Assembly: GCA_026545765.1 (NCBI GenBank)
Contig: CM048839.1
Span: 22,010,566 to 22,074,565, forward strand
DNA: 64,000 nucleotides
Direction: 5' to 3'
Origin: Plantago major
Taxonomy: Eukaryota > Streptophyta > Magnoliopsida > Lamiales > Plantaginaceae
The notes beneath the pieces were generated by a model. The model was not told where the DNA came from. It saw nothing but the letters and a program-made list of their open reading frames with translations, and ran no database searches. The stretch's first letter is position 1, and each line of letters begins with the position of its first letter. Of this stretch, positions 11,429-24,252 are shown piece by piece. The translations under genes and the position numbers were made by a program.

Positions 11429-13647
11429 TGTTATATGTACGCTAAAATAACTCTATTAAGGTCTTATGCCAAACAACTTATATGACTTGGGAAATGAGTT
11501 TAAATTAAATACTATAAAAAAATTCACAATTTTCCTCACCCTTACCGGTGAATAACCTTATGTATCTCAAATATATTATTACAACTGCACTAGATGTGGC
11601 CTTTAATTAAAGAATTAAAGGTGTATTTGCGCTTAGACATGATTCTCTAGCATAAAAGGTAATTAGATTTTTTATGCATCGATATTATTTTCCGTATCAT
11701 ATTTTATACTTCCTCCATCATGACTCACGAGTCAAGTCTCCCATTTTGTGGTTCTTGATGAACCGAATAAAACTTTTCGTTTGCATTTTTGCAATTATTC
11801 TTGAAATATAATACAAAATTTATTCAAAATTTTATAAGATTTACATTGAGTGACATCCAAAAATCACAAGTAAAGTCAAAACATCGCAATTTCAAACCCA
11901 CCAGCATTATTTTATTTAGAATTAATGAAGCTTTATTTTCCCAATCATAAAAGTAAACGGGAAACATGGGGCGCGACCAAGAAAGTGCCACTTAAATATT
12001 TGTGAAATTTAGATTCATTACATTAGGAATTGCGAACAATAGTCAAACATGTAAAGATGGTTATTTATAAATCACCAACTTAAATCTTTGAAAATGGCTA
12101 ACTATTCGACCCTTAATATACGCAACAGAGCCTGGAAAAAAAGAAGTTAATGCCTGAGTTTGCTTTAGCCCCATATTGATTTATTGAGGAATCGTCATTT
12201 TGAGTTCTCAGATGTGATTCATCCTCTACCACCTTCTTGACTCCCTCCCGAGGATTTCTTTTAGCTCTTGCTCCAATATCATCTCATTTTTTTATCTGCA
12301 TGAGTGTGTATGTGGCTATGTGATGTGTCGAGTGGGTGTCCTTCGTACTTTAAAGAACTCGGTGCTGCCATACAAAATGCTACACTATATGGAGCGATGG
12401 TAGCCTCTTGAATCGGTAAGGGCCAATTCTGGAATTCGGCAAAGACGGTTAGTATGACCCACGGTATGTCGAAGTGTTATGTTAAGTAATTCGTAATCTG
12501 GATTCTATATGTGTCCGTTATTCAGACTGTATGTCAACATGCGTGATTGGGAACATATATATGCTTGGCTTGGTAAATTGTTATATTGTACTATTGGAGT
12601 TTGCATTGTCGTAATTTTGAGGTCATAAGTTGTGATTTTTTTATTTTTTGAGGATTTTAGATGCTCTCATGTACTACCTCGAGTTGATTCTTTGTATTTG
12701 AGGTTAAAAGTAAGGTTTTGTTTTAGCATAAGTTAATCTTATGGTATAAGGCCGGTCGCACCAAGATTTTGGTTTTGAGGCGTGACAGGTGAGGACAAAG
12801 TGTGCAGGAACCTGAAAATGCATGGAGAAATGACATGTGTTGGCTTGTAGGGTCAATGTATCACCTGGAGAGCAGTACATGAGTAACCGTGCCGACCCAA
12901 AGGATCTGCACTCGATCGATTAGTAGTTGGGGACGTTTTTATTATAGCGATGAATCAAAAGGAGATTATCATAACAATTTGTTTAGTGTTTGTAATAAAT
13001 TATGTCACATAGTGCAAAAGCAACAACATAAATGTTAAAAAAATTAGAGAGCACCATCATCCTGAATATTATTAATTGTTTTATAAATATTTTATATGTT
13101 GAATTATTCACACTCTTAGCAAAATATAAAGTAACATTTTTTTTATATATCCAAATTATTTTTCAAGTTTGTATTATGGACCTGTTTCTATATTCAAATA
13201 TATTATTGCTCGACCAACTGAATAAAATATTATTGGGATATAATTTATTGTTAATCATAAATCAACCCAATGTAATATAGAATACAACCCAAATAGCTAA
13301 ATTAATCCGACATGATTACGATGGCCAACTAATAAGCTTAAGTTGCTGATAATTTATTCAATTTGACCATAAACGATATATGCTCCATTTTCATTCACGA
13401 ATGAGGTCATGTTTGAAATTAGAATAAGTAAATGATAAAATTAAGATATCTTGATAGAGTTCAAAATAGCCTCATAATTGTCATAATGGATCACAAAATG
13501 TATGTGATTACATAGTGCAAAATTTGTGTGAAAAATTATAGTCTCACACAAAATGTCTTATTATTATGACACTACAGAAAAGCAAGCAGATGCTTAACTA
13601 TGAGCATCATTAGGTGGATATTTCAAACTTTTAATGCAAGAAAAAAT
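11429..13647. other. Gene-free AT-rich region
   Basis: No gene is supported. A stretch near 12350-12900 has the feel of a decayed Ty3/gypsy LTR, ending around TTTGAGGCGTGACAGGTGAG, but no partner LTR or TG...CA borders were found. A short open stretch on the minus strand near 12160-12290 looks coding-like but is unassignable. A TACTTCCTCCATCATGAC sequence near 11705 resembles one end of a Stowaway MITE without a clear partner. Confidence 0.4.
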
Positions 13648-16600
13648 TCATAATATAAATGACCATGAGTCGAATGCTAAGGCAAGGCTATGAAGTGAAC
13701 CATCTGGAGTGGACACCAACCATGCCACAGCTTGTTCATATGAAACACAACGACCCATTACAGTCAAAAAGTACCCCGGCGGTATAATTGCATATCCCTG
13801 CAAAGTTGGAAATAATTTAAGTCCAAGTGAACTACATGTTATTTTTATTACAACTTTAATATGATCGTTTTCAATGTCGAAAGTTCATGTTATGCTTATA
13901 AGAAAGTAAGCTAGGAAACAATGGAGAAAAAATTAAGCTTCAACTTTATGTTTTAGTAATATTAGGTTGGAACTTGCATTGTCTAAGTTACTGCAAACAC
14001 CCCACAATCCAATAAGGGCCTAAAACTAATGGAGTTCAATTCTTTTTCTAAATAAGGGAACGAGCTAGTATAATTAAGTGTACCTGATTCGATAATGTCG
14101 GAATAAGAGCATCCAGTGACATGCTGTTAGGTTCAACAAGTATCTTATCCATCATCAAATATTTTGAGTTTTCCGGTGTCGTTTCTAACATTTGAAGAGC
14201 TCTCGCATTGGCATATATGCACTTATAAGAAGGCTACACAAAACATAAAGCGTTAGATACATTAACTCATTGGCATGATATACTTGAACGTATCAAAGTT
14301 ATTTTTGCCGCTAGTATTCTTAAATTACATAAGCATGGTATAATGATTTTTAAATGAACCACACGTTAGTCTTTTGCAATAATATAAGGATGTCATTTTA
14401 ATGTAATTGAGAATATGGCGTTATTTATTAAGTCATTTATCAAATCTTCGAGAAATCCAAAATTGTTCAAACTTTTAGGGTACTATATGTATTTTCCTAT
14501 GACTCTTAGCTTTAGAAAATAAAAACAAACTAAAACATTCTGGTATGGGTGCGAGTAAAACACATATACAATATAGTATGCGTCTATGCAGATAAATACT
14601 ACTTTTATGGTCACATACCGTGTATGCAAAGCACAATATAGCATACTGGTGATGCTGCAATTTTTCATAGAAAGAGTCGATATCTTGGGAGTATAAGCCT
14701 GGCATATCCACACCTAATAATGACCTGTATAAAATATTTTTGTTAGTTCATGTGGGGGGGGGGGGGGGGGGAGGAGGAGGGAGGGAGAGAGAGAGATTAT
14801 TAGAAAATATAATTTGCAAATAGTTAAACTTGCCTATAACTTTGGACCATCATCGTGGCAAGCTCACTTGCATAACCCAAATTTGGAGTGATATTAAGCT
14901 GCACGGATGCATTTGCTCTTGTATTGTGTGATGCAGGTGTTGATTCCATTGATGAGGATTCTTGAAACTTATTCTTTATCATGGAAATGACATGTTGGAC
15001 ATATAACGTAGCCATATGTATCATATCAACCTCACGATAACATTCAAAAGGGAACTGGAAAGCAAGAGTTAAGACGGATTGTGGTTGACCCAATGATGAC
15101 CCCTGCCCAATTGTTATTTTATAAAATGTTCAGACTCTTGAAAAACAATAGCAATTATGAAAGCAATAGTATAACAACTATGGAAAAATGCTAAGTAGTG
15201 TGTAATTAAGTTCCATAATTTGAAATAGTGCAAAATAGATACAGCTGAGAGGATAAAATTTTACTACTGAATTGTGATTATATCATTGAAACTTAACTGT
15301 ATTTGAACCCAAAGACATTATACGGAATCCTGAAGCCATCAGGGCAACACCTTCGAGTAAACTTTTGTCAGTTGGTGCAAATATAAACTCTGAACATGCA
15401 TAATTAGTCTCCTCCAAACCATTGGTTAGCTGCATTGTAAAAAGATAGTATTAGCTAAGTTTTAATTGATCAAGTATTCATACCAAGTCAAATGTCGTGT
15501 GAAAAGAATATATAGTTAGATGTCCAAATAATTATGATTAGGCCGTACTGTAAGAATTTATAGTTCAAGAGAATGCACAATCACATTTGATAAAATCAAT
15601 ACAACATACGACAAATATGACTTACATATAAATGAAATATATCTTCTGGTGAGTTGCGTAGTGTGTTGTTTCCAAGGCGATTAAATCTTATTACTTCCAC
15701 CACCTAATATCAAATAAATAATGTCAAATAGTTATGTAAATGCATTGGGATAGACCTAAAGCGTTTATAAAAGATAAATATTAACAACTTATTATTATTT
15801 TTTAATTGAAGAAATGAGTACACCAATGACCAATATATGGCAAGCAACTAACCTCATCCTCGTAGCCGGTGTTGCCAAGTAGTATAGGCTGTGGTGACAA
15901 ATTATGAGTATTCCCTCCGGGAAATATAAATGGAGCAAATTTGGATAGTGCCACCGAATGTTCGGAGAAGTTAAAATGCATCCACTCCGAGCGACGCTCT
16001 TTCAAAAACCTAACTAGCTTATCGGGATAAACATTCTGCATCAATAACATATACAATTAATTAGAGCACAATAACTTTATATAGATGAATGAAATTAAAG
16101 AATTTTCTTACTTCAAGAATCAAAGAGGATTTGACGCAAATGACACTATCATAATGTGGATCGACTCCTTTTGCTTCTCGCTTGACATATATGTAAAGGT
16201 CACAAGAGCCATCTGAAGTAATAAATGTCCATCCATCCTCTTGAGATCCATTTATAGCTTCATTGAAGCTCCTAATCCAAACAATTGTTAGATATATGAC
16301 CACATACGTCTTCAACCCAAATTTGTTAATTTATCCAATCATTTATACTTGAAAACTAATTAGCTAAAATAATATATGTCTAATTTATGAAAGTACGCAC
16401 ATTTGGTGGTCCTAGAGTATGATAAGCCATCAAAGATTCAACAATTTACCTGGTGATTGTTTGGCACAACGATCTTACTACTGCAGGACGCATCACATGC
16501 ATGTTTGTGCTCTTGAAGTTTTCTTCAGTTGCAACATGCCCAATATATTGAAGGGCCTAAGAAGAGAAAACATAAATACTTTCAATTCTTAGTAAATAAT

Positions 16601-19600
16601 AGTTGATTCATATCATTTGTAATAAGTTTGTATCATTAAAGATCCATGAGTAAGGAAGCAAAATAATGAAAACTACAAAATTCATAAACTTGAATGATAT
16701 GCTAAATAATAGCAAATCACAAGAGAAGTTTTGACGTTGAAAGTTGAAACACATGTTACACTTATTAAACTTATGCCAAATGAAAGTTGTTAGAAAAATG
16801 ACACTTTACTTACAGCAAAGCATGTTTTCTTCGCTAGAAGCTCCGCTGAATGGTATAGAGGTTGTATTATCTCTGGAACAGACGATGCCTAAAAATAAGG
16901 TAATGTTATCACTTTATTCATTGTAACTATATACAACAAAGTTGTAGAACTTTTACACCACAAAACACAACTACATATGTATTGCAAGATATTCCATCTG
17001 TTCCAGACCAAATATCAATTTTCTTTTGTGAATATTAAAGTATGGTCTAAAAGATTTTGGGAGTAAAGTGCGTACGGGTGTAAGATGTGAAAAAAAGGAA
17101 ACATGGCATTTATTTTGGTACATATGTCAATAGAAAAAATGCCATTTGATTTGGGACATACATAGTAATTTGTGTAAACATCAAACATGTGGGACACTTA
17201 TTTATGCTATAAGTAACAATAAATTATAAACATAAAAACAAAATGAAAAACATCATAAATCATCTAACCTCGAAATTCATATGCTCAACAATATGCATAG
17301 TTGAGCCTCCTTCACAAGGGCGAACCAAATATCCGCTGGTGAACATCCTAGCTCTAACAAATTCCAATGAAATGGGTGAACTTGGGACGCCATTGAATTC
17401 AGAAACAGACTTTTCACACACCTAAAGAGAACAAAAATTTAGTAATTACATACGTAAAAGTAGATTCTATGGAACATGCCTTATTATAATTCTCAAGCAA
17501 AAAACTTATTAAGTCCCCACCCGGTAAGGCCTATCATTGCCATTGATTTCATAAAAGTTACTAATAATATATAGTGTGAGGTATATATGAACTTACCATG
17601 AAACTACCATCAGCTAAACATGAAGTGTTTCTCAAAGTCCAAAAGTCTCTAGCACATGCCAATGTCGTGTCAGCATATAACTGGCACACACAAACACGAA
17701 AAATCACACCATGCGAAACATTTAATGAAACACATATTTTTTTTTTATTTATTGCAAACGTATATGATTTATGAGAAACACTAGAAAATTCAATGTTATG
17801 TGCTTACTTGAGTGTAAATCAACTCAATGGATGCTCCATTTTCAGTTGGATACTCAGCATAGACATCCTGCATCCGACAAGCTGGATACCAAGATCGTCG
17901 ATCTTTGAGAAGATCGATTATCTGAAATAAAGCTAATAATTACATCGAAGGAGAACTCTTGTTGTAACATAAACATGAGGCACTATAATACCGTTTTGTG
18001 ACCTATAATAAATTATGCAATTGATTTTCCTTTTATGTATAAATATGACTTTCCAATACTACCAATATGATGTATAGATTGTAGCTCCAAATTCTTGATA
18101 TATTTATTACACATGTTTTTTAAGATGAGACAATTAACTTACCTTGGTAGGTTCAAATGGTATCACGGCACATGCACGGGCTGCTATTCCAAAGCAATCA
18201 CCATAGATATCGATAGAACAAGCTTGAGTTGATTTTGGCAACTGAAAACATAATTAAAAATTAGAATTATAAATATTTTAAAGACATTTAAAAGATGAGT
18301 CATCTATCCAACAATTTGTGCTACACTAAGGCTGGATAAGAAGAGATCATACATGATTGCTAATATCTTGAATAGGGACATGAGTCCAGTTGACTAAATT
18401 TCCTGAAATTTTGGAGAGAAACTCGTTCCTAATCTCTTCAACCACTCCGGGAATCCTGTGTTACATAAACAAGAACACAATTTTGTTGTAAGGAATTATG
18501 ATGTAGTTTCTTTATTATACACAACTGTAACTTGAAAATTCAAAGCGCTATTATTGTAACATTCGAGAATAATACACCAACACAAATGTGCACTCATTGA
18601 GTTTTCAGTGTGGTACATACACTGTACACGAGGCATATAGAAATGGGATATTAGATCCAATTTTCTTGAAAACGCCTAACAAGTATGTGCTGGCGGATAA
18701 AAAACTTAAGAGTAGAGATATATGTTTTGCACCTAAAAAGTTTAGGAAAACTCACACATAAATTTGTATAGGATTACTTGTAGTTTTCTTTTCAAGACAT
18801 AATGTGCATTGACTAAAAACGGAAGAGGGTGGGGGTGGCGGGTGGGGTGGATGTTAGTTACATAGATGAGGGTTCAATGGACTCTCTTGTCATAAATGCT
18901 CCACATAATGTGAACGTATGTGTGTATGGAATTGTAGTAATCTAGAGCATCCTTGATAACAAGTTCCATAAAATCTCAAAAGACGTGTTTTTTTTTTTAG
19001 ATTCTTACCAACTTAGGAAGTGTATGAAATGTAATAATTCAAAATTGAAGTATACATATAAATGCATAGAAAACACTAACTCATTTATATGATTAACTTC
19101 CTTAAAATGGAAGATATTTTATGCAAACACTTGAAAATTTCTATACTATAATTTAACTCGGTTAAAATTTTATTTCAGTCTATTCATGAAATGACTTAGA
19201 ACATTTTGTTACTCTTTATTTTACTCTTTATAACCAAACTTTTTAACAAATACAATTGGCTAGAATTTTATCTTTTTAATTTAAAATACAATTAGATACC
19301 AATAACGAGAATTGATTTGACCACATTTATGAATATTTTTTATACATATTCTGATAACCACAAATTTAATGAAAAGAACCAAAGCCTAATATATAAATTG
19401 TACTAATCAACGTTTTATAGATCTATTGAGAAGTTAATATAAATATTCAATATGCGCATACATGTGTGAACTACATGCATGAAAATACTTATAACACGTT
19501 TACCTACCGGGAACAATTGGTACCAACTCGAAGGGATTTTTGAGACAAAATTGCTCCACCAACATAATCAATAGCACCTAGTGTCGTCATAGATTGTACC

Positions 19601-21789
19601 TGCATAGACTTATCGCGTCGAAATACAAAGTTATCATTGATTTTCAAATATTTTTTAGTGTGACTTTCAAGATAAGCTCTTATTTCTTGGCATACATAGT
19701 GAGGGGCTACAATCCTTTAGTATTATCTACGTCCTTTAATGTGTGTAATTTTACAAAAGTGTATTATTTCACACTGTTTGAAGTTTTATCTACATTTTTC
19801 AATTCTTACCTCGACATTGTTCAAAATGTTGATATATGTTTCTACTTTTATAGTAGCTCCTACAATTAAACATATGGTTTATTACATCTGGCTATCTTAT
19901 TAGAGACCCACTTCTCATTCCCATTCCCCTTAGTCAAACAATTACATTTGGGCCCAAAAAGTTGTTTGATGGTTGACCAACTTATTTTACTTAGCTAACC
20001 AAACAAGCCTTATACTATTCATCTTATTCTCCAAAATTATCTTATTTTTCATTTTTTTTACTTATTCCTTCAATGGAAGCTTGAGTTTTCAACCCAGTTA
20101 ATAAATTTATATGTCCAAACTTTGAACAATTATTACATTACTAAAAACAGAAGAAAAGAAAAATTCACATGTTTTCACTTAAATTTATGAATTCAAATAA
20201 AAATTTAGGGAAAATTACATATACTACCCCTTAAATTGACCCTCATTTCAGATTCACCCCGGATTGGCTTAAATTACAGATAGACCCATTTTTTACAAAG
20301 GCCAAATTCAACAATTACAATCAGCCCCAAAAGTCAACTTTTTCTCCTATTTTTTCTTTTCTTTATAATTCCATAATTATATTAGTTTTAGTTTAATACA
20401 AAATAAGCCCTAACAGTTTTCAATTTTTATAAAAAGATCCCCAAAATTTTTAATTATTAAAATTTTAACCCTCTTCTCCACCATCCATCTTCTTCCCCAC
20501 CACCAAAATCGCCACACCGCCACCAAAACCACCACACCGCCACCAAAACCACCACACCGCCACCGACACCACCAACACCACCACTGCTTCCATGGCAGAT
20601 GCTTAAGCCATGGAAGATCTGTAACTTGTACAGATCTTCCATGGCAGAAGCTTCCGCCATGGAAGCTCCTTCCAAGGTGGAAGCTCCTTTTCCGGCAGTG
20701 GTGTTTTCCGACAGTGGTGGGGTGGTGTTGGTGGTGGTGTGGTGGGTGGTGGTGGTGAGGAAGAAGATGAATGGGTTATATATGTTAGTTAATAAGTTTT
20801 GGGGATTGTTTAAAAATATTTTGGGTTATTTTTGTAAGTTATAAAATATTAGAGTTAAGTATGTAATAAAATAAAACTTGTAAATTGTAACTGAGTCCAT
20901 TTAATTTAATTTTCCTTTACTTTTTGTTTGGTCAACTCAAAAAGGGGATTTTGACCTATCTGTAATTATTGCCAATCTAAGGACGAATCTGTAATTTGGT
21001 CAAATTTAAGTGAAACCATAGTTAATTCGTCCAAAAATTTAATTGTGTCAACAATTAAGAAGACAAATGACGTAAGCAAGTTGATAATTATTCATGGATT
21101 TGGAAACTTTTTGGTGACAACATAAAAGATTCACTTTTTACGGATTCCGTAAAGTACTGGCAATAACATAATATATTGCAATTAATTTATAATTTATTAG
21201 CACAATAATACGTAAACGAATATATAAATCATTAAATCTAACAGATTTAGGGTTTGAACTAATACATACACCATAGCCTTGGCCTCTCATGTGTTCCATC
21301 TGAATCTCGAGTTCAACTATTTTTTTTGCCATGTCGTCCTTTTGTTCCCTCAAGAGTTTGTGAGCAACATTCATTCTGTTATGGTCCTCCATGAATTCAA
21401 CATCCTTTGCTTTCTTTTGCTTTTCACGACATCTGAAACATGACAACAAATTTCACAAAATTAAGGGAACATGCAAAAAAAAATTAAAAAAAAAAAAAAA
21501 GTTTTAACAAACCAACCAACAACACAACTACTTGTCATTTAGTCTAAGTTATTCACCTGCGATTCTGGAACCACACCCTGAGATGTTTGTCACTGATGTT
21601 TGTTAAAATAGCTTCATCACGAATGAATCTCGCTCTTTGGTATTTATCTGGAGTTGAACATGTGATGTAAATGTTTTCGAGAAGTTCAATCTGTTCTTTA
21701 GTGTACCGGGTATATGGTGCACGAGACTTTTTCACATGCACCATTTTCCCATTACTCGATTCACCACCTTGATTTGGAGGTGTTGCCAT
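13648..21789 (-). CDS. Divergent HD-ZIP III transcription factor (HD, zipper, START, MEKHLA)
   Basis: Relative of REV, PHB, ATHB8 and ATHB15. Eighteen exons, the number usual for the class: 21557-21789, 21270-21432, 19508-19599, 18353-18455, 18143-18241, 17808-17921, 17597-17680, 17269-17421, 16814-16888, 16450-16556, 16112-16271, 15853-16035, 15626-15703, 15298-15429, 14834-15102, 14619-14724, 14084-14233, 13648-13797. Joined, they keep phase for 816 residues without a stop. The homeodomain ends VWFQNRRCREKQKK; a zipper, START (RDFWTLRNTSC, SGYLVRPCEGGSTMHIVEH) and MEKHLA (MGRCVSYEQAVAWLV) follow. The DNA-binding part is strongly diverged (PYTRYTKEQIELLENIY). START loses the PGMKPGPDS segment that encodes the miR165/166 site; here it reads PIQDISNH, exon junction, LPKSTQA. 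Intron 15 appears to be GC-AG (TATAG/GCAAGT). Intron 2 holds a MULE. Confidence 0.9.
14754..14797 (+). repeat. Poly-G and GA-rich purine tract in an intron
   Basis: Eighteen consecutive G residues (14754-14771) run into GAGGAGGAGGGAGGGAGAGA on the plus strand, inside intron 15 of the HD-ZIP III gene (C/T-rich on the transcribed sense strand). The tract length is likely unstable, and could also be a sequencing artefact. Confidence 0.8.
20208..21032. mobile_element. MULE/MITE with perfect 9-bp TSD in HD-ZIP III intron 2
   Basis: Identical 9-bp direct repeats AAAAATTTA flank the element (20199-20207 and 21033-21041). Long imperfect inverted repeats follow: the left arm has GGGAAAATTACATATA, TTAAATTGACC, CAGATTC, GATTGGC and AATTACAGATAG in order, and the right arm repeats TTAAATTTGACC, CAGATTC, GATTGGC and AATTACAGATAG on the other strand. 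The 825 bp element has no transposase. Its middle has (CACCAAAACCAC)-type repeats and a nested CCATGG palindrome cluster around 20590-20690. The open frames there come from low-complexity sequence. Confidence 0.85.
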
Positions 21790-23039
21790 TGGTACCTAAA
21801 ACTCACTTAAACAAAACTTAATATCTCTTAAAAAATTTCAACCCACACAAAGAAAATATAATCTATATTACGAATCCATATGGGGTTTTTATAGCCCTGA
21901 AAAGCATAAAGTCGTGTTTCTATTCAATTATATTTATGGCTCTTTGACCGTACATTTTGTAAGATTGGTGAGTACGAAGAATATAGGTCTTGATCGGAGT
22001 AATCACTATAAGGTTTTTGTTAATATAAGTAACTACATTTAATTAAAATCTTTATTATTTGCTAAATAGGATGCCGTTATCACTCACTCTATATTTTGGA
22101 TAAGTTGCTACAATCTGTGGATTTTGTTATTACTTTTTTTTTTTTTTTTAGAATTTTTCATGAATTAATTAATTAGCAATTTGAAAGTATGAACATCCTC
22201 AAGCTGCAAAAGTTTTTGTAACAATTCACAATTTACTGAATGCATGTCCGCTCTTCACATATATATTAACTAGGTGGCCGACACTATATTTTACAGAGAA
22301 TATTTGAAATAAATTATATTGTGATGGATTGTTGAATTTGGCACAAGTTCCAGGGAGGTCTTGTGATATGAATGGTTATGTTATAATTACGACATATCAT
22401 ATGTGGCAGTTCCAGTTGGCGTTTCACTCAATGATCTAATCTACGTTTGTCACGGTTGTCAAAAAGAGGCTATCCATGATATGATACACTTAGTGTTGTG
22501 TCTGGTATAGCCCAATATCACCTTGAGCCCAGTTTATAGACCCAATTATCTTTTACTGGTTTTTTATACTCTAGTTACTGTTAGTTTCATATTTATTTAC
22601 CTTAGTGAAAAAACTGGTAGAACTTATTCTCTCTGCTCATGGAGAATCAGTTAAACTATACGAGTCACATCATTTTTCGTCATTTGATCACTACATAATC
22701 CAGCAAGCAACAAAAGGCATCTTCATGGTTGATCTGAGGCAATTTTCCTTAATTCGGCAATTCTATTGTTTGCCTCACACATTTTTACAGAATTCTGATT
22801 AAACTATGTTATTACTTCCAGAGTTGTTTTTCCATTTGATTATGCGGCTTAATTACTCAATTACTAGTAATTTCACAGTTTAGTTTGTAGTTTGGTTGAA
22901 CTATTGCATTGATTATGTGATTTAATGTTCTTCTCAACGTTTGTTAATGACAATTAGTGAGGTAGTTACTTTCTAACCACTTATCATGTGTCAACTCAAA
23001 TGATAATTTGTGGTCTCGATTCACTAAACCAATAATAAT
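21790..23039. other. Upstream region of the HD-ZIP III gene
   Basis: About 1.25 kb of AT-rich sequence upstream of the HD-ZIP III start codon. It should contain the promoter. I can point to no defined motif, coding exon or RNA gene. Confidence 0.5.
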
Positions 23040-23253
23040 CTAATTAATTTATTTAGAGACGGACTATGTTATCAATAAAACTATTCATGTTATTAATCAA
23101 AATGTTTAACGAAATAAGTCTTATTGTAATATGAAAAAAAAATACTAATGTTAAAAATATAAGGTTTTTTATTAATAATATTGATGATTTTCTTGATAAT
23201 ATAGGTCCGTCTCTAAATAAATTATCTAGAGACCGTCTTTCAGGATACTTACT
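23040..23253. mobile_element. MITE, AGAGACGG family, copy 1
   Basis: Inverted-repeat element: ATTTATTTAGAGACGGAC near the left end pairs with GTCCGTCTCTAAATAAAT near the right. The interior is a long imperfect palindrome of TTATCAATAAAA / TTATTAATAATA type. The left outer arm seems truncated. Related copies lie at 40022-40264 and 53815-54042. Confidence 0.65.
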
Positions 23254-24252
23254 TTTAATAAATTGGTTTTAAAGACCATAAGATGACCAATAACTAGATT
23301 TCAGGACATAAACGAGGTTTTTAGTTGTATGTTAAATTGTATAACTTTAATTGACCTTAAATTGTATACCAGACATTCTTTTAAGATTTTTAGTGAAATT
23401 GTTATTATGAGTATTATACATACATATAAAAATGATATAGAATGTCGATTGTTATTGATATTCAACAGCACTGAAAGGAAAATAAAATTTTGATTTCAAC
23501 TTTTATGTTTTAATTACCTCGCAAAGCCTTGTAACTTCGAAAAAAATATTTATATTGATTTTTCATGCCAAATGTACGTCGCACAAGTCCGATTACCGTA
23601 CAAGTAAATACATTAGGATGTCACAAAATGTGTATTTTTGGTGGCTATCTTTGTAGCTTCTGTGAAATTGTAATTCTTTTTATCATTTGTTTTTTTATCA
23701 TTTGTTAAGTGTGAGCTTTATTAATAATTTTGAAGTTATGTTAGAACGATTAAAATGGAGAAGGTATAAATTTCAGGGGAATTTGGGAGAGTACAACTTA
23801 TTCATTTGTTCTATTGTTGGAGAGATTAGTTATATCACATAACAAAGGGAAAAAAAATATGGTCAGATGAAAAAAGAGATTCACCATGCGCAATATGAAG
23901 GAAAATCAAAGTTCATATTCAAAATTTATGATTTGGGTGCCTTTGTAAGTCCGATAATAACATATACACCCTCCACATTTTTTTATAAACTTTCCACTTT
24001 GATTTTGACCGGTCAACAGTAATCAATTTTGTTACTCTTAAAATATAATAATAAAAAATTAACAAAATTATATTATGAAAATTTAAATTGGTAAGATTCA
24101 TAATATAATTTTATTAAATATTAAATCATTATATTTTAAGAGGAATTTATTGTCAAAATTAATTATGGTTGATTGCATAACAGTAAAGTGAAAAACTTGT
24201 AAAAAAACGGAGAGAGGGGGTTTTTGTTTCTTCTCGAACTAATGATTAGGAT

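Noticed and set aside
12350-12900. Ty3/gypsy LTR.
   Set aside because: Composition and the GGCGTGACAGG string are suggestive, but no borders, partner LTR or primer-binding site were found.
20457-20844. Glycine- and valine-rich frames in MULE 4.
   Set aside because: CACCAAAACC and GGTGGT simple repeats on both sides of a palindrome.
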